Below, in pieces: positions 19,130-28,603 of a DNA stretch of 64,000 bases. Origin of the DNA: Mycobacterium sp. SMC-8 (GTDB taxonomy: Bacteria > Actinomycetota > Actinomycetes > Mycobacteriales > Mycobacteriaceae); the NCBI RefSeq assembly GCF_025263565.1, contig NZ_CP079865.1, positions 620,001-684,000 on the forward strand, in the 5' to 3' direction. The notes below the pieces were generated by a model. That model had not been told where the DNA came from. It saw only the letters and a program-made list of their open reading frames with translations, and did not search any database. How positions within the stretch are numbered: position 1 is the stretch's first letter; each line of letters begins with the position of its first letter. A program made the translations under genes and the position numbers.

Positions 19130-20607
19130 TGACGTCCGAGAGCGGTGCCGAGGCCCGCTCCGGAGGTGCCGACTTCGTCGTGGTGGCCAATCGGCTGCCG
19201 ATCGACATGGTGCGGAAACCCGACGGCACCGTCGAGTGGAAGCGCAGCCCCGGGGGGCTGGTAACCGCACTGGAACCACTGCTGCGGCGCAGGCACGGAG
19301 CCTGGATCGGCTGGCCGGGTGTCCCCGAGGACGCTGATGACCCCGACGCGTCCACCGAGCCGATCGAGCAGGACGGGATGACGCTGGTCCCGGTCCGGCT
19401 CAGCGCCGAGGACGTCGCCGAATACTACGAGGGTTTCTCCAACGCCACGCTGTGGCCGCTCTACCACGACGTCATCGTCAAGCCGATCTACCACCGGCAG
19501 TGGTGGGACCGCTATGTCGAGGTCAACCGGCGGTTCGCCGAGGCCGCGGCGCGCGCCGCGGCACCGAACGCCACGGTCTGGGTGCAGGACTACCAGCTGC
19601 AGCTGGTCCCCAAGATGCTGCGGATGCTGCGCCCGGATCTGACCATCGGCTTCTTCCTGCATATCCCGTTCCCGCCGGTGGAGCTGTTCCTGCAGATGCC
19701 GTGGCGCACCGAGATCACCGAGGGCTTGCTGGGTGCCGACCTGGTGGGCTTCCACCTTCCGGGCGGCGCACAGAACTTCCTGATCCTGGCCCGTCGGCTG
19801 GTCGGCGCGACCACCTCCCGCGCCACCGTCGGCGTGCGTTCGCGGTTCGGCGAGGTGCATTTCGGGTTCCGCACGGTCAAGGTCGGCGCGTTCCCCATCT
19901 CGATCGACTCCGCCGACCTCGACCAGCAGGCCAGAAGCCGGACCATCCGGCAGCGCGCCCGCGAGATCCGCGCCGAATTGGGCAACCCGCGCAAGATCCT
20001 GCTCGGGGTGGACCGGCTGGATTACACCAAGGGCATCGACGTGCGGCTGAGGGCGTTCTCCGAATTGCTCGAAGAAGGCCGCATCAACCCCGAGGACACC
20101 GTGCTGGTGCAGCTCGCCACGCCGAGCCGGGAGCGCGTGGAGAGCTACATCGCGATGCGCGAGGAGATCGAACGCCAGGTCGGCCATGTCAACGGGGAGT
20201 TCGGCGAGGTCGGCCACCCCGTCCTGCACTACCTGCACCGCCCGATCCCCCGCGAGGACCTCGTCGCGTTCTTCGTCGCCGCCGACGTCATGCTGGTCAC
20301 GCCACTGCGCGACGGGATGAACCTGGTGGCCAAGGAGTACGTCGCCTGCCGCAGCGACCTCGGCGGTGCGCTGGTGCTCAGCGAATTCACCGGCGCCGCA
20401 GCCGAACTGCGTCAGGCCTACCTGACCAACCCGCACCACCTCGAAGGGGTCAAGGACGCCATCGAGGCGGCGCTGAACCAGGCCCCCGAGGAGGGCAGGC
20501 GCCGAATGCGGGCGCTACGCCGGCAGGTCCTCGCCCACGACGTCGACCGCTGGGCCCGGGCGTTCCTCGACGCCCTCGCATCCAAGGAACCGTCCGGCCA
20601 GGAGTGA
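19129..20607 (+). CDS. otsA: Trehalose-6-phosphate synthase OtsA
   Basis: GT20 glycosyltransferase, 492 residues, making trehalose 6-phosphate from a nucleoside-diphosphate glucose and glucose 6-phosphate. It has the N-terminal [10 protein letters not shown] loop, [24 protein letters not shown], the nucleotide-sugar site [11 protein letters not shown], and the donor loop [13 protein letters not shown]. The start ATG 19129 overlaps the stop of the 54-residue gene. Trehalose is a cell-wall mycolate carrier and osmolyte in mycobacteria. The otsA gene is likewise next to mce4 in M. tuberculosis (Rv3490). Confidence 0.97.
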   Translation: MTSESGAEARSGGADFVVVANRLPIDMVRKPDGTVEWKRSPGGLVTALEPLLRRRHGAWIGWPGVPEDADDPDASTEPIEQDGMTLVPVRLSAEDVAEYYEGFSNATLWPLYHDVIVKPIYHRQWWDRYVEVNRRFAEAAARAAAPNATVWVQDYQLQLVPKMLRMLRPDLTIGFFLHIPFPPVELFLQMPWRTEITEGLLGADLVGFHLPGGAQNFLILARRLVGATTSRATVGVRSRFGEVHFGFRTVKVGAFPISIDSADLDQQARSRTIRQRAREIRAELGNPRKILLGVDRLDYTKGIDVRLRAFSELLEEGRINPEDTVLVQLATPSRERVESYIAMREEIERQVGHVNGEFGEVGHPVLHYLHRPIPREDLVAFFVAADVMLVTPLRDGMNLVAKEYVACRSDLGGALVLSEFTGAAAELRQAYLTNPHHLEGVKDAIEAALNQAPEEGRRRMRALRRQVLAHDVDRWARAFLDALASKEPSGQE

Positions 20608-20628
20608 CGTCGAGCTCCGCTAGCATTC

Positions 20629-20645
20629 CGATACCAGTGGAATCG
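20629..20645. promoter_or_regulatory. Palindromic operator, left copy (candidate TetR site)
   Basis: CGATACCAGTGGAATCG is an almost perfect 17-bp palindrome around one central base. It lies 29 bp upstream of the SDR start. A close copy, CGATACCAATGGCATCG, lies upstream of the epimerase gene at 23111-23127. The shared pattern CGATACCANTGGNATCG occurs at both outer promoters of a group that encodes a TetR regulator. Confidence 0.7.
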
Positions 20646-20674
20646 GATTCCGCCGCGCGGCGAAAGGCACATCG

Positions 20675-21529
20675 ATGGCGACCTACGCAGTCACCGGTTC
20701 GGCATCGGGAATGGGCGCCGCCGCGGTGGCCCAGCTCCGGGCCGACGGCCACACCGTGATCACCGTCGACATCAAGGACGCCGACGTTGTGGCCGACCTG
20801 TCGAGCGTCGATGGCCGGGCCCACGCCGCAGAGCAGGTGCTGACCGCGTGCGCCGGTCGCCTCGACGGAGCCCTGATGGCGGCTGGCCTGGGCCCTGGCA
20901 AGGGCGCAGACCGTCTCCGGCTGATCGCCACGGTGAACCACCTCGGCGTCGTCGATCTCCTGCAACGCTGGCGCCCCGCACTTGCCGTCGCGCAGCACGC
21001 GAAGGTCGTTGTCGTGGGCAGCAATTCGACCACCACTACGCCGGGGGTACCCGGACGCGCGGTGCGCGCACTGCTGGCCGGAGACGTCGACGGCGCCGTA
21101 CGGTCCACCCGACTCTACGGTCCCGGCCGGCCCGCCATGGTCTACGCGGCCTCCAAGATCGCGGTCACCCGCTGGGCCCGGCGTACCGCCGTGCTGCCCG
21201 AGTGGGCCGGCGCCGGCATCCGGCTCAACGTCCTCGCCCCCGGCGCGGTCCTGACCCCGCTGCTACAGGAGCAGCTCGCCGACAAGCGTCAGGGCAAGCT
21301 CGTCGAACGCTTCCCGGTGCCCGTGGGCGGCTACGGCGAGCCCGGACTGCTGGCCCGCTGGATGTGTTTCATGCTCTCCGATGCCGCCGATTTCTCCTGT
21401 GGCAGCGTGGTTTTCGTTGACGGGGGCACTGATGCACTTTTCCGTGGCGATGACTGGCCGCGTCCGTATCCGTTGCGCCGGGTCGTACGGTACCTGCGGC
21501 GGTACCGCGGTCGAAGCCGACCGGCGTGA
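20675..21529 (+). CDS. Short-chain dehydrogenase, hydroxysteroid-dehydrogenase-like
   Basis: SDR of 284 residues with the N-terminal motif VTGSASGMGAAAV, a DIKDADVVADLS coenzyme-selectivity segment, VVVGSNSTTTTPGV with the catalytic Ser, and YAASK. Spacing and motifs resemble 3-alpha-hydroxysteroid dehydrogenase-type SDRs, but the substrate is inferred only from that. ATG 20675 follows GAAAGG. Its stop overlaps the TetR start by GTGA, so the two genes form an operon behind the palindrome at 20629-20645. Confidence 0.9.
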   Translation: MATYAVTGSASGMGAAAVAQLRADGHTVITVDIKDADVVADLSSVDGRAHAAEQVLTACAGRLDGALMAAGLGPGKGADRLRLIATVNHLGVVDLLQRWRPALAVAQHAKVVVVGSNSTTTTPGVPGRAVRALLAGDVDGAVRSTRLYGPGRPAMVYAASKIAVTRWARRTAVLPEWAGAGIRLNVLAPGAVLTPLLQEQLADKRQGKLVERFPVPVGGYGEPGLLARWMCFMLSDAADFSCGSVVFVDGGTDALFRGDDWPRPYPLRRVVRYLRRYRGRSRPA

Positions 21530-22110
21530 GTGACGGCAGGCCCACCGGGCGCCCCCGCGACTCGTCGATCGACGACCGGGTGTTTGCGGCCACCCGCGAG
21601 CTGCTGGCGGAGGTCGGCTGGGACGAACTGAGCGTGCGCCTGGTCGCGGCGCGCGCCGGAGTCGGCCGGTCGAGCCTGAACCGCCGGTGGAACTCGAAGG
21701 CCGAGCTCGTGCTGCAGGCCGTTCTCGGCGAAACCCCGGACATGTCACCGTTTTCCGGGACGGACCTGGACGGGTGGATCCAGTGGGTGGTGCGCGGCAG
21801 CCACGAGTTGTTCGCCCGCAGCGACGTGCGTGCCGCGGTGCCGGGCCTGCTGCTGGCGCTGGCCGAAAACGACGAACTGCGCGACAGGCTGTGGAAGAGC
21901 TTCAGCGGTCCGGCGGTGGCGCTGTACACCGAGCACGTCCCGACACGCACCCCCGCCCAGCGCCGACGCGCCGAGCTTGATGCCCGCGCGGCGCTGGTGA
22001 TGGCGGCCGGTTCGGCGCTCTTGCTGACCACGGTCGCCACCGACGACGACTCCGACGCGCTACGGCGCAGGATCGCCCAACTGCTGAGCGATGCTGTCGG
22101 CAACCGCTGA
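21526..22110 (+). CDS. TetR-family regulator
   Basis: A 194-residue TetR/AcrR-type repressor. The helix-turn-helix is about residues 30-55 (LSVRLVAARAGVGRSSLNRRW). The C-terminal ligand domain is helical. It starts with GTG overlapping the SDR stop by 4 bp. Its last 51 bp overlap the 3' end of the convergent epimerase gene. Likely regulator of both flanking genes through the CGATACCANTGGNATCG sites, on the basis of location. Confidence 0.9.
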   Translation: MSDGRPTGRPRDSSIDDRVFAATRELLAEVGWDELSVRLVAARAGVGRSSLNRRWNSKAELVLQAVLGETPDMSPFSGTDLDGWIQWVVRGSHELFARSDVRAAVPGLLLALAENDELRDRLWKSFSGPAVALYTEHVPTRTPAQRRRAELDARAALVMAAGSALLLTTVATDDDSDALRRRIAQLLSDAVGNR

Positions 22111-23079
22111 GGCGGAGAAGGATTCGATGATGGCCTGCCTGGGCGAGCGCCAGCGCAGGCCGAGATCGTCGGTGGTGGCGCGGTCGTCGGTCGGTGTGGC
22201 CGAGGTGAGAAGCAATGCGGCCTCGTAGCTCAGGCCGTCACCCAGCGGGACGTAGCGACCGACGGCGTCGGAGAGCCGGCCGAGCGCCAGCAGCACCCCG
22301 GGCGGCAAGGGAACTCGGCGGACCGGCCGCCCCAACCCGGCCTCCAGTGCGTCGATCATCTCGTCGAAAGTCAGCATCACACCGCCGCAGACGTAGCGGC
22401 GCGGGCCGCGGCCGGGCCGCATCAGCGCGGTGTGCACATCGGCCACGTCCCGGACGTCGATCATCTGCATGCCCGCGCGCACCCTCGGCGCCACCCGGGA
22501 CCGCACGATGGGCGCCCATCCGCGCTCGGTGACTCCCGCGGCGGTGTGGAACGCGGCGCCGACCACGCTGGACGGGTAGGTCACCACGACCGGTGCGCCC
22601 GCCTCCTGCAGGCGGCGCGCCACCCGGTCGGCATAACCTTTGGTCTTGGCGTAGGTGCTGCGCCCATCGGAAGTCGGCGAGTCAGCCGAGATGACGCCGT
22701 CAGGCGGTGGGAACAGTGCACTGTAACTGCTCACCGACACGACGGGATCCAACCCGAGGTCGACGGCCCGGGTCAGGACCCGTTCGGTCGCGTAGGCGTT
22801 GATGTCCCACATCAGCTGTGCGCGACGTTCGTCGGTCCCGACCACACCGGCGGCGTGGACCACCGCGTCGGCACCGGTCAACAGCGCGGTAACGGTGGAC
22901 TCGTCGCGGATGTCGCCGACGACGACGGAGACCTCGCCCAGATCCCGGAGGCTACGGAGCACCGCAGCGTCCTGTTCCTGCGGGAGGACCAGGAGTCGGA
23001 CCCGGTGCCGCGCCTGCAGGAGCGCCCGAACGGTGTGCGCGCCGAGACAGCCGATGCCCCCGGTGACCGCGATCTGCAT
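22060..23079 (-). CDS. NAD-dependent epimerase/dehydratase family protein
   Basis: Extended/atypical SDR of 339 residues. It has a Rossmann start MQIAVTGGIGCLGAHTV, VVHAAGVVG, SVSSYSALFPP and YAKTKGYAD for the Tyr/Lys pair. It resembles 3-beta-hydroxysteroid dehydrogenase/isomerase-type and dihydroflavonol reductase-like proteins. ATG 23079 is chosen because GAGGAG lies 6-7 nt upstream; an ATG at 23103 would add eight residues. The candidate operator at 23111-23127 lies just upstream. The 3' end overlaps the TetR gene. Confidence 0.87.
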   Translation of the reverse strand: MQIAVTGGIGCLGAHTVRALLQARHRVRLLVLPQEQDAAVLRSLRDLGEVSVVVGDIRDESTVTALLTGADAVVHAAGVVGTDERRAQLMWDINAYATERVLTRAVDLGLDPVVSVSSYSALFPPPDGVISADSPTSDGRSTYAKTKGYADRVARRLQEAGAPVVVTYPSSVVGAAFHTAAGVTERGWAPIVRSRVAPRVRAGMQMIDVRDVADVHTALMRPGRGPRRYVCGGVMLTFDEMIDALEAGLGRPVRRVPLPPGVLLALGRLSDAVGRYVPLGDGLSYEAALLLTSATPTDDRATTDDLGLRWRSPRQAIIESFSASAVADSIAQQLGDPAP

Positions 23080-23110
23080 GGAGATCTCCTCGTCGCCCGC
23101 CATGACATTA

Positions 23111-23127
23111 CGATACCAATGGCATCG
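23111..23127. promoter_or_regulatory. Palindromic operator, right copy (candidate TetR site)
   Basis: CGATACCAATGGCATCG shares 15 of 17 bases with the site at 20629-20645. It lies 32 bp upstream of the chosen epimerase start, in the gap between that gene and the end of the mce4 operon. Confidence 0.68.
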
Positions 23128-23200
23128 AAACGGTGATCAGGGGCGGCCAGGGTCGAGACCGGTGGTCAGGTGTCGGCGCCGGCCTGAACGTAGGGGCGGT

Positions 23201-23695
23201 TCAGATCGGGGTGATGTAGGCGATCAGCCACTTGCCGTCGACCTTCTTGTAGTCGACCCGCAGACGGCTGCCGTCGTAGACGGACTCCTTGCCTTTGTCG
23301 GTCACCGTGCGGTTCATGTAGACCATCACCGATGCCGAGGTGCGCGCTGCGTCAAGGATTCCCGCTCCGACCGTGTGGGCCTGGCTGACGAGCTCACGGT
23401 CGCGTGCCTGCGGGATGATCTCGTTGGTGACGCGGTCCTGGAACTCCTGGCGATATTCCGGGGTCAGCATCGGATACACCTCGGCGAAACTGCGCTCCAC
23501 GGTCTGGTAGTCGAAGCCGAACACCAGCGGAATCTGCTCTTGCGCCAGCGAGGGCAACTCGGCACGAGCCTGCTCTTCGCCGTTGAGCTCCACCCGATTC
23601 CAGTACAGCCAGCCGCCGACAGCGGACAGCGCGACGAAACCGGTGGCCAGAAGCACCGCGAGCGCCCCGAGAAGCCTGGCGGGCCAGTCTCGCAT
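23201..23695 (-). CDS. mam4B: Mce-associated membrane protein (Rv3492c-like)
   Basis: Last gene of the mce4 operon, 164 residues. It has one N-terminal transmembrane helix (LLGALAVLLATGFVALSAVGG) followed by an extracytoplasmic domain of the Mce-associated type (VFGFDYQTVERSFAEVYPML, ending KVDGKWLIAYITPI). Mam proteins stabilise Mce transporters in mycobacteria. Its ATG overlaps the stop of the preceding gene by one base. The name follows the M. tuberculosis order. Confidence 0.88.
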   Translation of the reverse strand: MRDWPARLLGALAVLLATGFVALSAVGGWLYWNRVELNGEEQARAELPSLAQEQIPLVFGFDYQTVERSFAEVYPMLTPEYRQEFQDRVTNEIIPQARDRELVSQAHTVGAGILDAARTSASVMVYMNRTVTDKGKESVYDGSRLRVDYKKVDGKWLIAYITPI

Positions 23696-24372
23696 CAGTT
23701 GCCCCCGTCGGGGTATTTGAGGTCGTAGGCCGTCATGTGCCCGTTGTCGTCCTCATGGACGATGACGCGCATCCGGTACGGCTCGGACGGTGCGTTGTTC
23801 CCGTCCAGATCGGTCACCGTAACGCGCACCGACACCATCACTTTCGCGTTCTGGGCGATCTCGTCGATCTCCTCGAGCGCCGCACCGTTGACCACCGCCT
23901 CGGAACTGGCGTTGGTGTCGCGGAACAGCAACTTGAGGTTCTCGACGTTGCCCTCCTGCGTCATCATCGCGCGCAACGGGCCGCTGGTTCCGTCGACGAA
24001 CCGGTCCACGCTCTCGTCGATCGTGTTCTGGGTGTAGCTGAACATGTTGACTACCGACTGCGCCGCGGTGTCGACGAACCGGCGCTCACGGTCTTGCTTG
24101 GCCTCGATGGCGCTCTGCTGGCCGACCATCATCACGACCGCGGCGACCAGTGCGCCCACCGCGACCGCCGTGATCGCGATCGACAGGATCGCCACCATCT
24201 GCCGGTGTGGCCGCCGCCGCGGTGGAGGGCCGACGGGCCGCGCGGAGCGCACCGGCGCGGACACTTCGACGCTCAGCCCGGCGGGCGAGGGCGTGGCCTC
24301 GGCCTTGGCGGGACCCGCGGCGCGCGACGCCCGGCGGCGCACCCGCTGCGGGGTGGGAACAGACTCTTGCAC
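23695..24372 (-). CDS. mam4A: Mce-associated membrane protein (Rv3493c-like)
   Basis: A 225-residue protein with a basic Pro/Ala-rich cytoplasmic N-terminus (about 1-55), one transmembrane helix (MVAILSIAITAVAVGALVAA) and an extracytoplasmic domain (FVDTAAQSVVNMFSYTQNTI). It is paired with the following Mce-associated gene and lies 3 bp after mce4F. Presumed accessory to the Mce4 complex at the inner membrane. Confidence 0.88.
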   Translation of the reverse strand: MQESVPTPQRVRRRASRAAGPAKAEATPSPAGLSVEVSAPVRSARPVGPPPRRRPHRQMVAILSIAITAVAVGALVAAVVMMVGQQSAIEAKQDRERRFVDTAAQSVVNMFSYTQNTIDESVDRFVDGTSGPLRAMMTQEGNVENLKLLFRDTNASSEAVVNGAALEEIDEIAQNAKVMVSVRVTVTDLDGNNAPSEPYRMRVIVHEDDNGHMTAYDLKYPDGGN

Positions 24373-24375
24373 TAC

Positions 24376-26079
24376 CTACACCTGCTTCGGCGCCAACATC
24401 AGATCGACCCAGTTCTCTGCCGGCGCCAGCTTGTCCGAACCGGGCGCGTACACGCCGACGCCACCTGCCGGGTCGACGAACTTGCCGTTCCGATCGTAGG
24501 TCGCCGTCGAGGTCCCACTCGCCAGGGGGGCCTCGGCGGGCAGTGGCGCGCTGGGCGCGGCGGGGGCCGGTGCGGGCGCGGCGGGGGCCGGTGCCGGCGC
24601 GGGCGGCGCCAGCGGCGGGCGCCCGTACGGCGGCACCACCTGGTCCGGCGGGGCGAAGTACGGCCACGGGGCCGGCTGGGGGCCCTGCTCGTTCGGCGGG
24701 ACCGGTAGGGGGAACGGCGCGTGCGGCGCCGGTCCGGGACCGGGCGCCACCCCCGGGGGCAGCTGCACCGCAGGTGGACCCGGATCGGGATCGACCTGCG
24801 GCGGGATCATCGGGAACTTGTTGGGCGGCAGAATGTTACGGCCGTCCTGGATCGGCGTGCCGACCGGGACCGGCGGTCCGCGCCACGGGTTGTTGCCGAT
24901 CGGCACGTACCCGCGCGGGTCGCGGCAGAGTTGCACGGTGGGCGCGCGCTTGCCGGGGAACTCCTGGCACGGGTAGTTACGTGCACCGCGCACCACGCTC
25001 GGATCGTTCTGCGGCACCTTGCAGTACAGATCGGTGGGAAGGTCGCGCAGCGTGGTGTCGGCCGGGGACCTGATCTGCGTGGCCGGGATGAACCCAGTGG
25101 CGCACGGCGGCGGATCCTGGAGATGGATCTTGAAGTCCAGCTTGCCGCCCTCGTCGGCGGGCACGCCGCCGGCGACGGTGTTCAGCGCGGCGAGCAGTGC
25201 CGGGAACACCACCAGCGCATGCTCGAGCGACTTGTTGTAGATCACCCCGATCCGGCCGAAGTTGGCCAGGTTGGCGGCGAGCATCGGGAACGACGGCCGG
25301 ATGCCGTCGAACGTCTCGTTCGCGACGGCGGCGGTGCCGGGCACGGTCTGCAACGTGGTGCGCAGCTGCGGGTCGGCGCCCGCCACCTCGGTGGTCAACC
25401 GGCCCAGCGACTCCGCCAGCGACCTGATGTCGTCGCCGCCGCGGATCTGCGCGTCCAGGAACGGTCCGGCCTGGTCGATCAACTGCGCGGTCTGCGGGAA
25501 GTTCGCATTGGCCTCGTCGACCAGCAGGCGGGACGATTGGATCAACCGGGCCAGTTCGGGGCCGGAACCGTTGAACGCCTTGAACGCCTCCCGCAGCAGG
25601 TCCTGCAGGCGACTGTTGCTGACGCTGCGCACGAGTGCGTCGGCCTCCGACAGCAGCCCGGCGATGTCCTGCCCGATCGCGGTGCGGTCCATGCCGATGT
25701 CCGAGCCTTCACGCAGCGTCGCCTCGGACGCGTGCTCGGGCGGCACCAGGTCGATGTACTGCTCGCCGATCGCCGAGACGCTTTTGACGGTCGCCGTCAC
25801 GTTCTCCGGAACCGGTGTGCCACTGTTCAACTGCATGTGTGCGACGACACCGCGGTCGGACAGGCCGACCGACTTGACGTGGCCGACGGTGACGCCGCGG
25901 TAGGTCACGTTGGCGTTCTCGTAGATCCCGCCGCCGGCGACGAAGTTGGCGGTGACGTTGTAGGCGCCGATTCCGACGGCCGCGGGCACGTGCAGATAGA
26001 ACAGCGCCACCGCACCGACGCTGAGCACGGTGACGATCGCGAAGATCGTCAGTTGGAGACGGGTCAGGCGATCCAGCAT
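24376..26079 (-). CDS. mce4F: Mce4F, Mce-family steroid transporter subunit
   Basis: Mce protein of 567 residues with an N-terminal membrane helix (LQLTIFAIVTVLSVGAVAL), an MCE domain about 40-120 (YRGVTVGHVKSVGLSDRG), a long helical region, and a Pro/Ala-rich C-terminus from about residue 400 with repeated PAP units. Last of the six Mce subunits that form the periplasm-spanning substrate channel. Its start overlaps the mce4E stop by one base. Confidence 0.95.
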   Translation of the reverse strand: MLDRLTRLQLTIFAIVTVLSVGAVALFYLHVPAAVGIGAYNVTANFVAGGGIYENANVTYRGVTVGHVKSVGLSDRGVVAHMQLNSGTPVPENVTATVKSVSAIGEQYIDLVPPEHASEATLREGSDIGMDRTAIGQDIAGLLSEADALVRSVSNSRLQDLLREAFKAFNGSGPELARLIQSSRLLVDEANANFPQTAQLIDQAGPFLDAQIRGGDDIRSLAESLGRLTTEVAGADPQLRTTLQTVPGTAAVANETFDGIRPSFPMLAANLANFGRIGVIYNKSLEHALVVFPALLAALNTVAGGVPADEGGKLDFKIHLQDPPPCATGFIPATQIRSPADTTLRDLPTDLYCKVPQNDPSVVRGARNYPCQEFPGKRAPTVQLCRDPRGYVPIGNNPWRGPPVPVGTPIQDGRNILPPNKFPMIPPQVDPDPGPPAVQLPPGVAPGPGPAPHAPFPLPVPPNEQGPQPAPWPYFAPPDQVVPPYGRPPLAPPAPAPAPAAPAPAPAAPSAPLPAEAPLASGTSTATYDRNGKFVDPAGGVGVYAPGSDKLAPAENWVDLMLAPKQV

Positions 26080-27233
26080 TACGGCGCCCCCTCGTGTTGC
26101 GTGGCCGTGCCAGGGGGGATCTTGAACGGATCAGCTGCCTGGCCGGACAGGTTGGCCATCGCACCGGTGAGGAAGTCGGGCGGGTTGACGACCTCGCTCA
26201 TCCGCTTCATGTTCGGGTCCAGACCCAACGAGGTGGTGAAGACCGATTCACCGACGCGGCGCAGGGTCAGGTCGAACGTGACGTACACGTTCAGGTAGTC
26301 ACCGCGCACCGCGTTGCGCAGGTACTTGTAGTGGAACGGGAACGTCGGCAGGAACTCAAGGTCCTTGATCAGGTAGTCGACGTTGTCGTTGAGCGACTTG
26401 ATGACCGGGAACAGGTCCTTGAAGTCCGCGGCGAAATCGTCCTTGGTCTCCTGAAGCACCCGGGAGGCCACGGTGGCGAAGCTGCGCAGCGCGGTGAACG
26501 CCTCGACGATCTGTGCGCGGTTGTCATTGAGCACCGCCAGCGCCTCGGGCAGCGTGTCCAGCGTGCGGCCCAGACCGTCCTTGCTGCGAGCCAGGATTGC
26601 GGCGAACCGGTCCAGGCCCTCGGCCGCAGCGATGATGTCACCGGTCTGTCGATCCAACGACGCGGTCAGTTCCGCAAGCCTGGGCAGCAGACCCGCGAAT
26701 GTGCCGGACCGGTCCGCGACGGCGGTGTAGGCCTCATCGGTGATGTCCTGCAGCGCACCGAGATTGCCCTTGTTCACGACCACGCCGAGCGACGACAGCA
26801 CCTCCTCGGTGGTCGGATAGTTACCGGTGCGGTCCATCGGTATCTCGCCGCCGTCGGCCAGGATGCCGGTGCCGTCCGCCGGCGCCGCCAGCTCGATGTG
26901 CTGCGAACCGAGCAGCGAGGTCTGCGCGACCTTCGCGGTGGCGTTGGCCGGCAGCCTGACGTTGCCGTCTAGGGACAACTGGACCTTCGCGTAGAACGTG
27001 CCGTCGGGGCGCTGCACGGCGTCCACCCCCGACACGCTGCCGACGGTCACGTCGTCGACCATCACCGGCGAGTTCTGCGGCAGCGTCGAAACATCGGGCA
27101 ATTCCACGGTGATCGTGTACGAGCCCTCGCCGTGACCGGCGGTGCCGGGCATGTTCAGCGAGTTCAGGCCACCGAATTGGCAGCCGGCCAACAGCAGCGT
27201 GACCGACGAGAGACCCAATGCGCGACGGATCAT
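26079..27233 (-). CDS. mce4E: Mce4E/LprN, Mce-family lipoprotein
   Basis: Mce lipoprotein of 384 residues. The signal ends in the lipobox LLLAGC (SSVTLLLAGCQFGG), so the Cys near residue 18 is lipidated. The MCE domain follows (VMVDDVTVGSVSGVDAV). ATG 27233 is chosen since it gives the lipoprotein signal and overlaps the mce4D stop by ATGA. It is the lipoprotein member typical of each mce operon. Confidence 0.95.
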   Translation of the reverse strand: MIRRALGLSSVTLLLAGCQFGGLNSLNMPGTAGHGEGSYTITVELPDVSTLPQNSPVMVDDVTVGSVSGVDAVQRPDGTFYAKVQLSLDGNVRLPANATAKVAQTSLLGSQHIELAAPADGTGILADGGEIPMDRTGNYPTTEEVLSSLGVVVNKGNLGALQDITDEAYTAVADRSGTFAGLLPRLAELTASLDRQTGDIIAAAEGLDRFAAILARSKDGLGRTLDTLPEALAVLNDNRAQIVEAFTALRSFATVASRVLQETKDDFAADFKDLFPVIKSLNDNVDYLIKDLEFLPTFPFHYKYLRNAVRGDYLNVYVTFDLTLRRVGESVFTTSLGLDPNMKRMSEVVNPPDFLTGAMANLSGQAADPFKIPPGTATQHEGAP

Positions 27234-28603
27234 CGGCCCGCCTCCGCGGGTGCGGCAGGTCCGGCGGTCGACGGTCCGGTCTCGGGTCCACCGGCGTGCG
27301 AGGTCGACGACTCCGGGCCCTCGGCCGGGACCAGCAGCGAGCTCAGGTCGGCGTCCGGGGCGACCTGCGGCGGCGTGACGCCGGGGGCGTTCTGCCACTG
27401 CAGGTACGGCACCGGGGTCTCGGCCTTGGCCTCGGTCTGAGGGGTGTCGTAGATGATCTGCCCCTTGTAGGCGGTGATGCTGTTGATCGGGTGGAACAAC
27501 AGCGGCGGGTAGTTCATCGTGATGCGCTTGAACACCGGGCCCATCCGCTGGCGGCAGATCTCGGCCCGCTTGTAGTTGTCCGGGGTGGCGGCCGCGTCGA
27601 ACGTGCCGCCGCAGATGAATTGCACCGGGTTGCCGAAGTTCGGCAGCGTCAGCAGACCGCCGACGGTGCCCTGCGCCGGGTTGTAGATGTTGTAGAAGTT
27701 GCTCAGGCCGTTCGGTGTGACATGCAGGATCTGTTCGATGTCGTCGCTGTGCTCGGTGAGGATGTTGGTGAAGTCGGTCAGCCGGTTGACCTGACCGATC
27801 AGCGCCTCGTTGCTCTCCCCGAGGAAGCCGCGCACGTCGCTGAGCGCCTGGTTGAGGGTGCCCAACGTGACGTCGAGATCCGTGGTGGCATCGGCCAGCA
27901 CCTGCGACACCGACGCGACGTGGTTGGTGAACTGCACGATCTGTTCGTTGCTGTTCGACAGCGCATCGACCAAGATCTGCAGGTTTCGGATCGTGCCGAA
28001 CAGATCGGTGCGGGAATCGCCCAACCGCCCCGCGGTCTGGGACAGCTCACGCAGCGCACGGCGGAACGTGTCCCCGTTGCCGTCGAAGGTGTCGGCGGCC
28101 TGGTTGACGAAAGAGGTGAGCGGGCCCTGCAACGAACCCTGTTGCGGGCCCAGCTGAGCGCTCAGCTGGGTCAGCTGCTCCTTGACCTCGTCCCACTCCA
28201 CGGGCACGGCGGTGCGGTCCAGACCGATCTCGGCGCCGTCGCCCAGTTCGGCCCCGCCCGTGTAGGCGGGTGCCAGCTGAATGAATCTGGCAGACACCAG
28301 GTTCGGCGCGATGACCAGGGCCTTGGCGTCGGCGGGGATCTTGACGTCGCCGTCGACGGTCATGGTGATCTTCACGTCGCCGGCACGCGGCTCGATCGAG
28401 TCGATCTTGCCGACCGGCACACCGACCACCCGGACGTCGTCACCGGGGTACAGGCCGACCGCCGACGTGAAGTACGCCGTGATCTTCTGCCCGGCACGGC
28501 TGGGCCACACCAGGTAGGCGCCGACAATGAGCGTGAGGACCAGCACGCACACCAGGACGGTTCGTATCCAGCGGCTCCGCCGCACTGAGTTCCCTTGCGT
28601 CAT
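27230..28603 (-). CDS. mce4D: Mce4D, Mce-family transporter subunit
   Basis: Mce protein of 457 residues. It has an N-terminal transmembrane helix (TVLVCVLVLTLIVGAYLVW), an MCE domain (DDVRVVGVPVGKIDSIEPR), long helical repeats, and a Pro/Gly-rich C-terminal tail. It overlaps both neighbours by 4 bp. Confidence 0.95.
   Translation of the reverse strand: MTQGNSVRRSRWIRTVLVCVLVLTLIVGAYLVWPSRAGQKITAYFTSAVGLYPGDDVRVVGVPVGKIDSIEPRAGDVKITMTVDGDVKIPADAKALVIAPNLVSARFIQLAPAYTGGAELGDGAEIGLDRTAVPVEWDEVKEQLTQLSAQLGPQQGSLQGPLTSFVNQAADTFDGNGDTFRRALRELSQTAGRLGDSRTDLFGTIRNLQILVDALSNSNEQIVQFTNHVASVSQVLADATTDLDVTLGTLNQALSDVRGFLGESNEALIGQVNRLTDFTNILTEHSDDIEQILHVTPNGLSNFYNIYNPAQGTVGGLLTLPNFGNPVQFICGGTFDAAATPDNYKRAEICRQRMGPVFKRITMNYPPLLFHPINSITAYKGQIIYDTPQTEAKAETPVPYLQWQNAPGVTPPQVAPDADLSSLLVPAEGPESSTSHAGGPETGPSTAGPAAPAEAGR

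Noticed and set aside
24721..28588. Long open frames on the + strand opposite mce4 genes
   Set aside because: They are antisense to clearly coding Mce proteins, are Arg/Gly/His-rich with no domain, and arise from high GC content.
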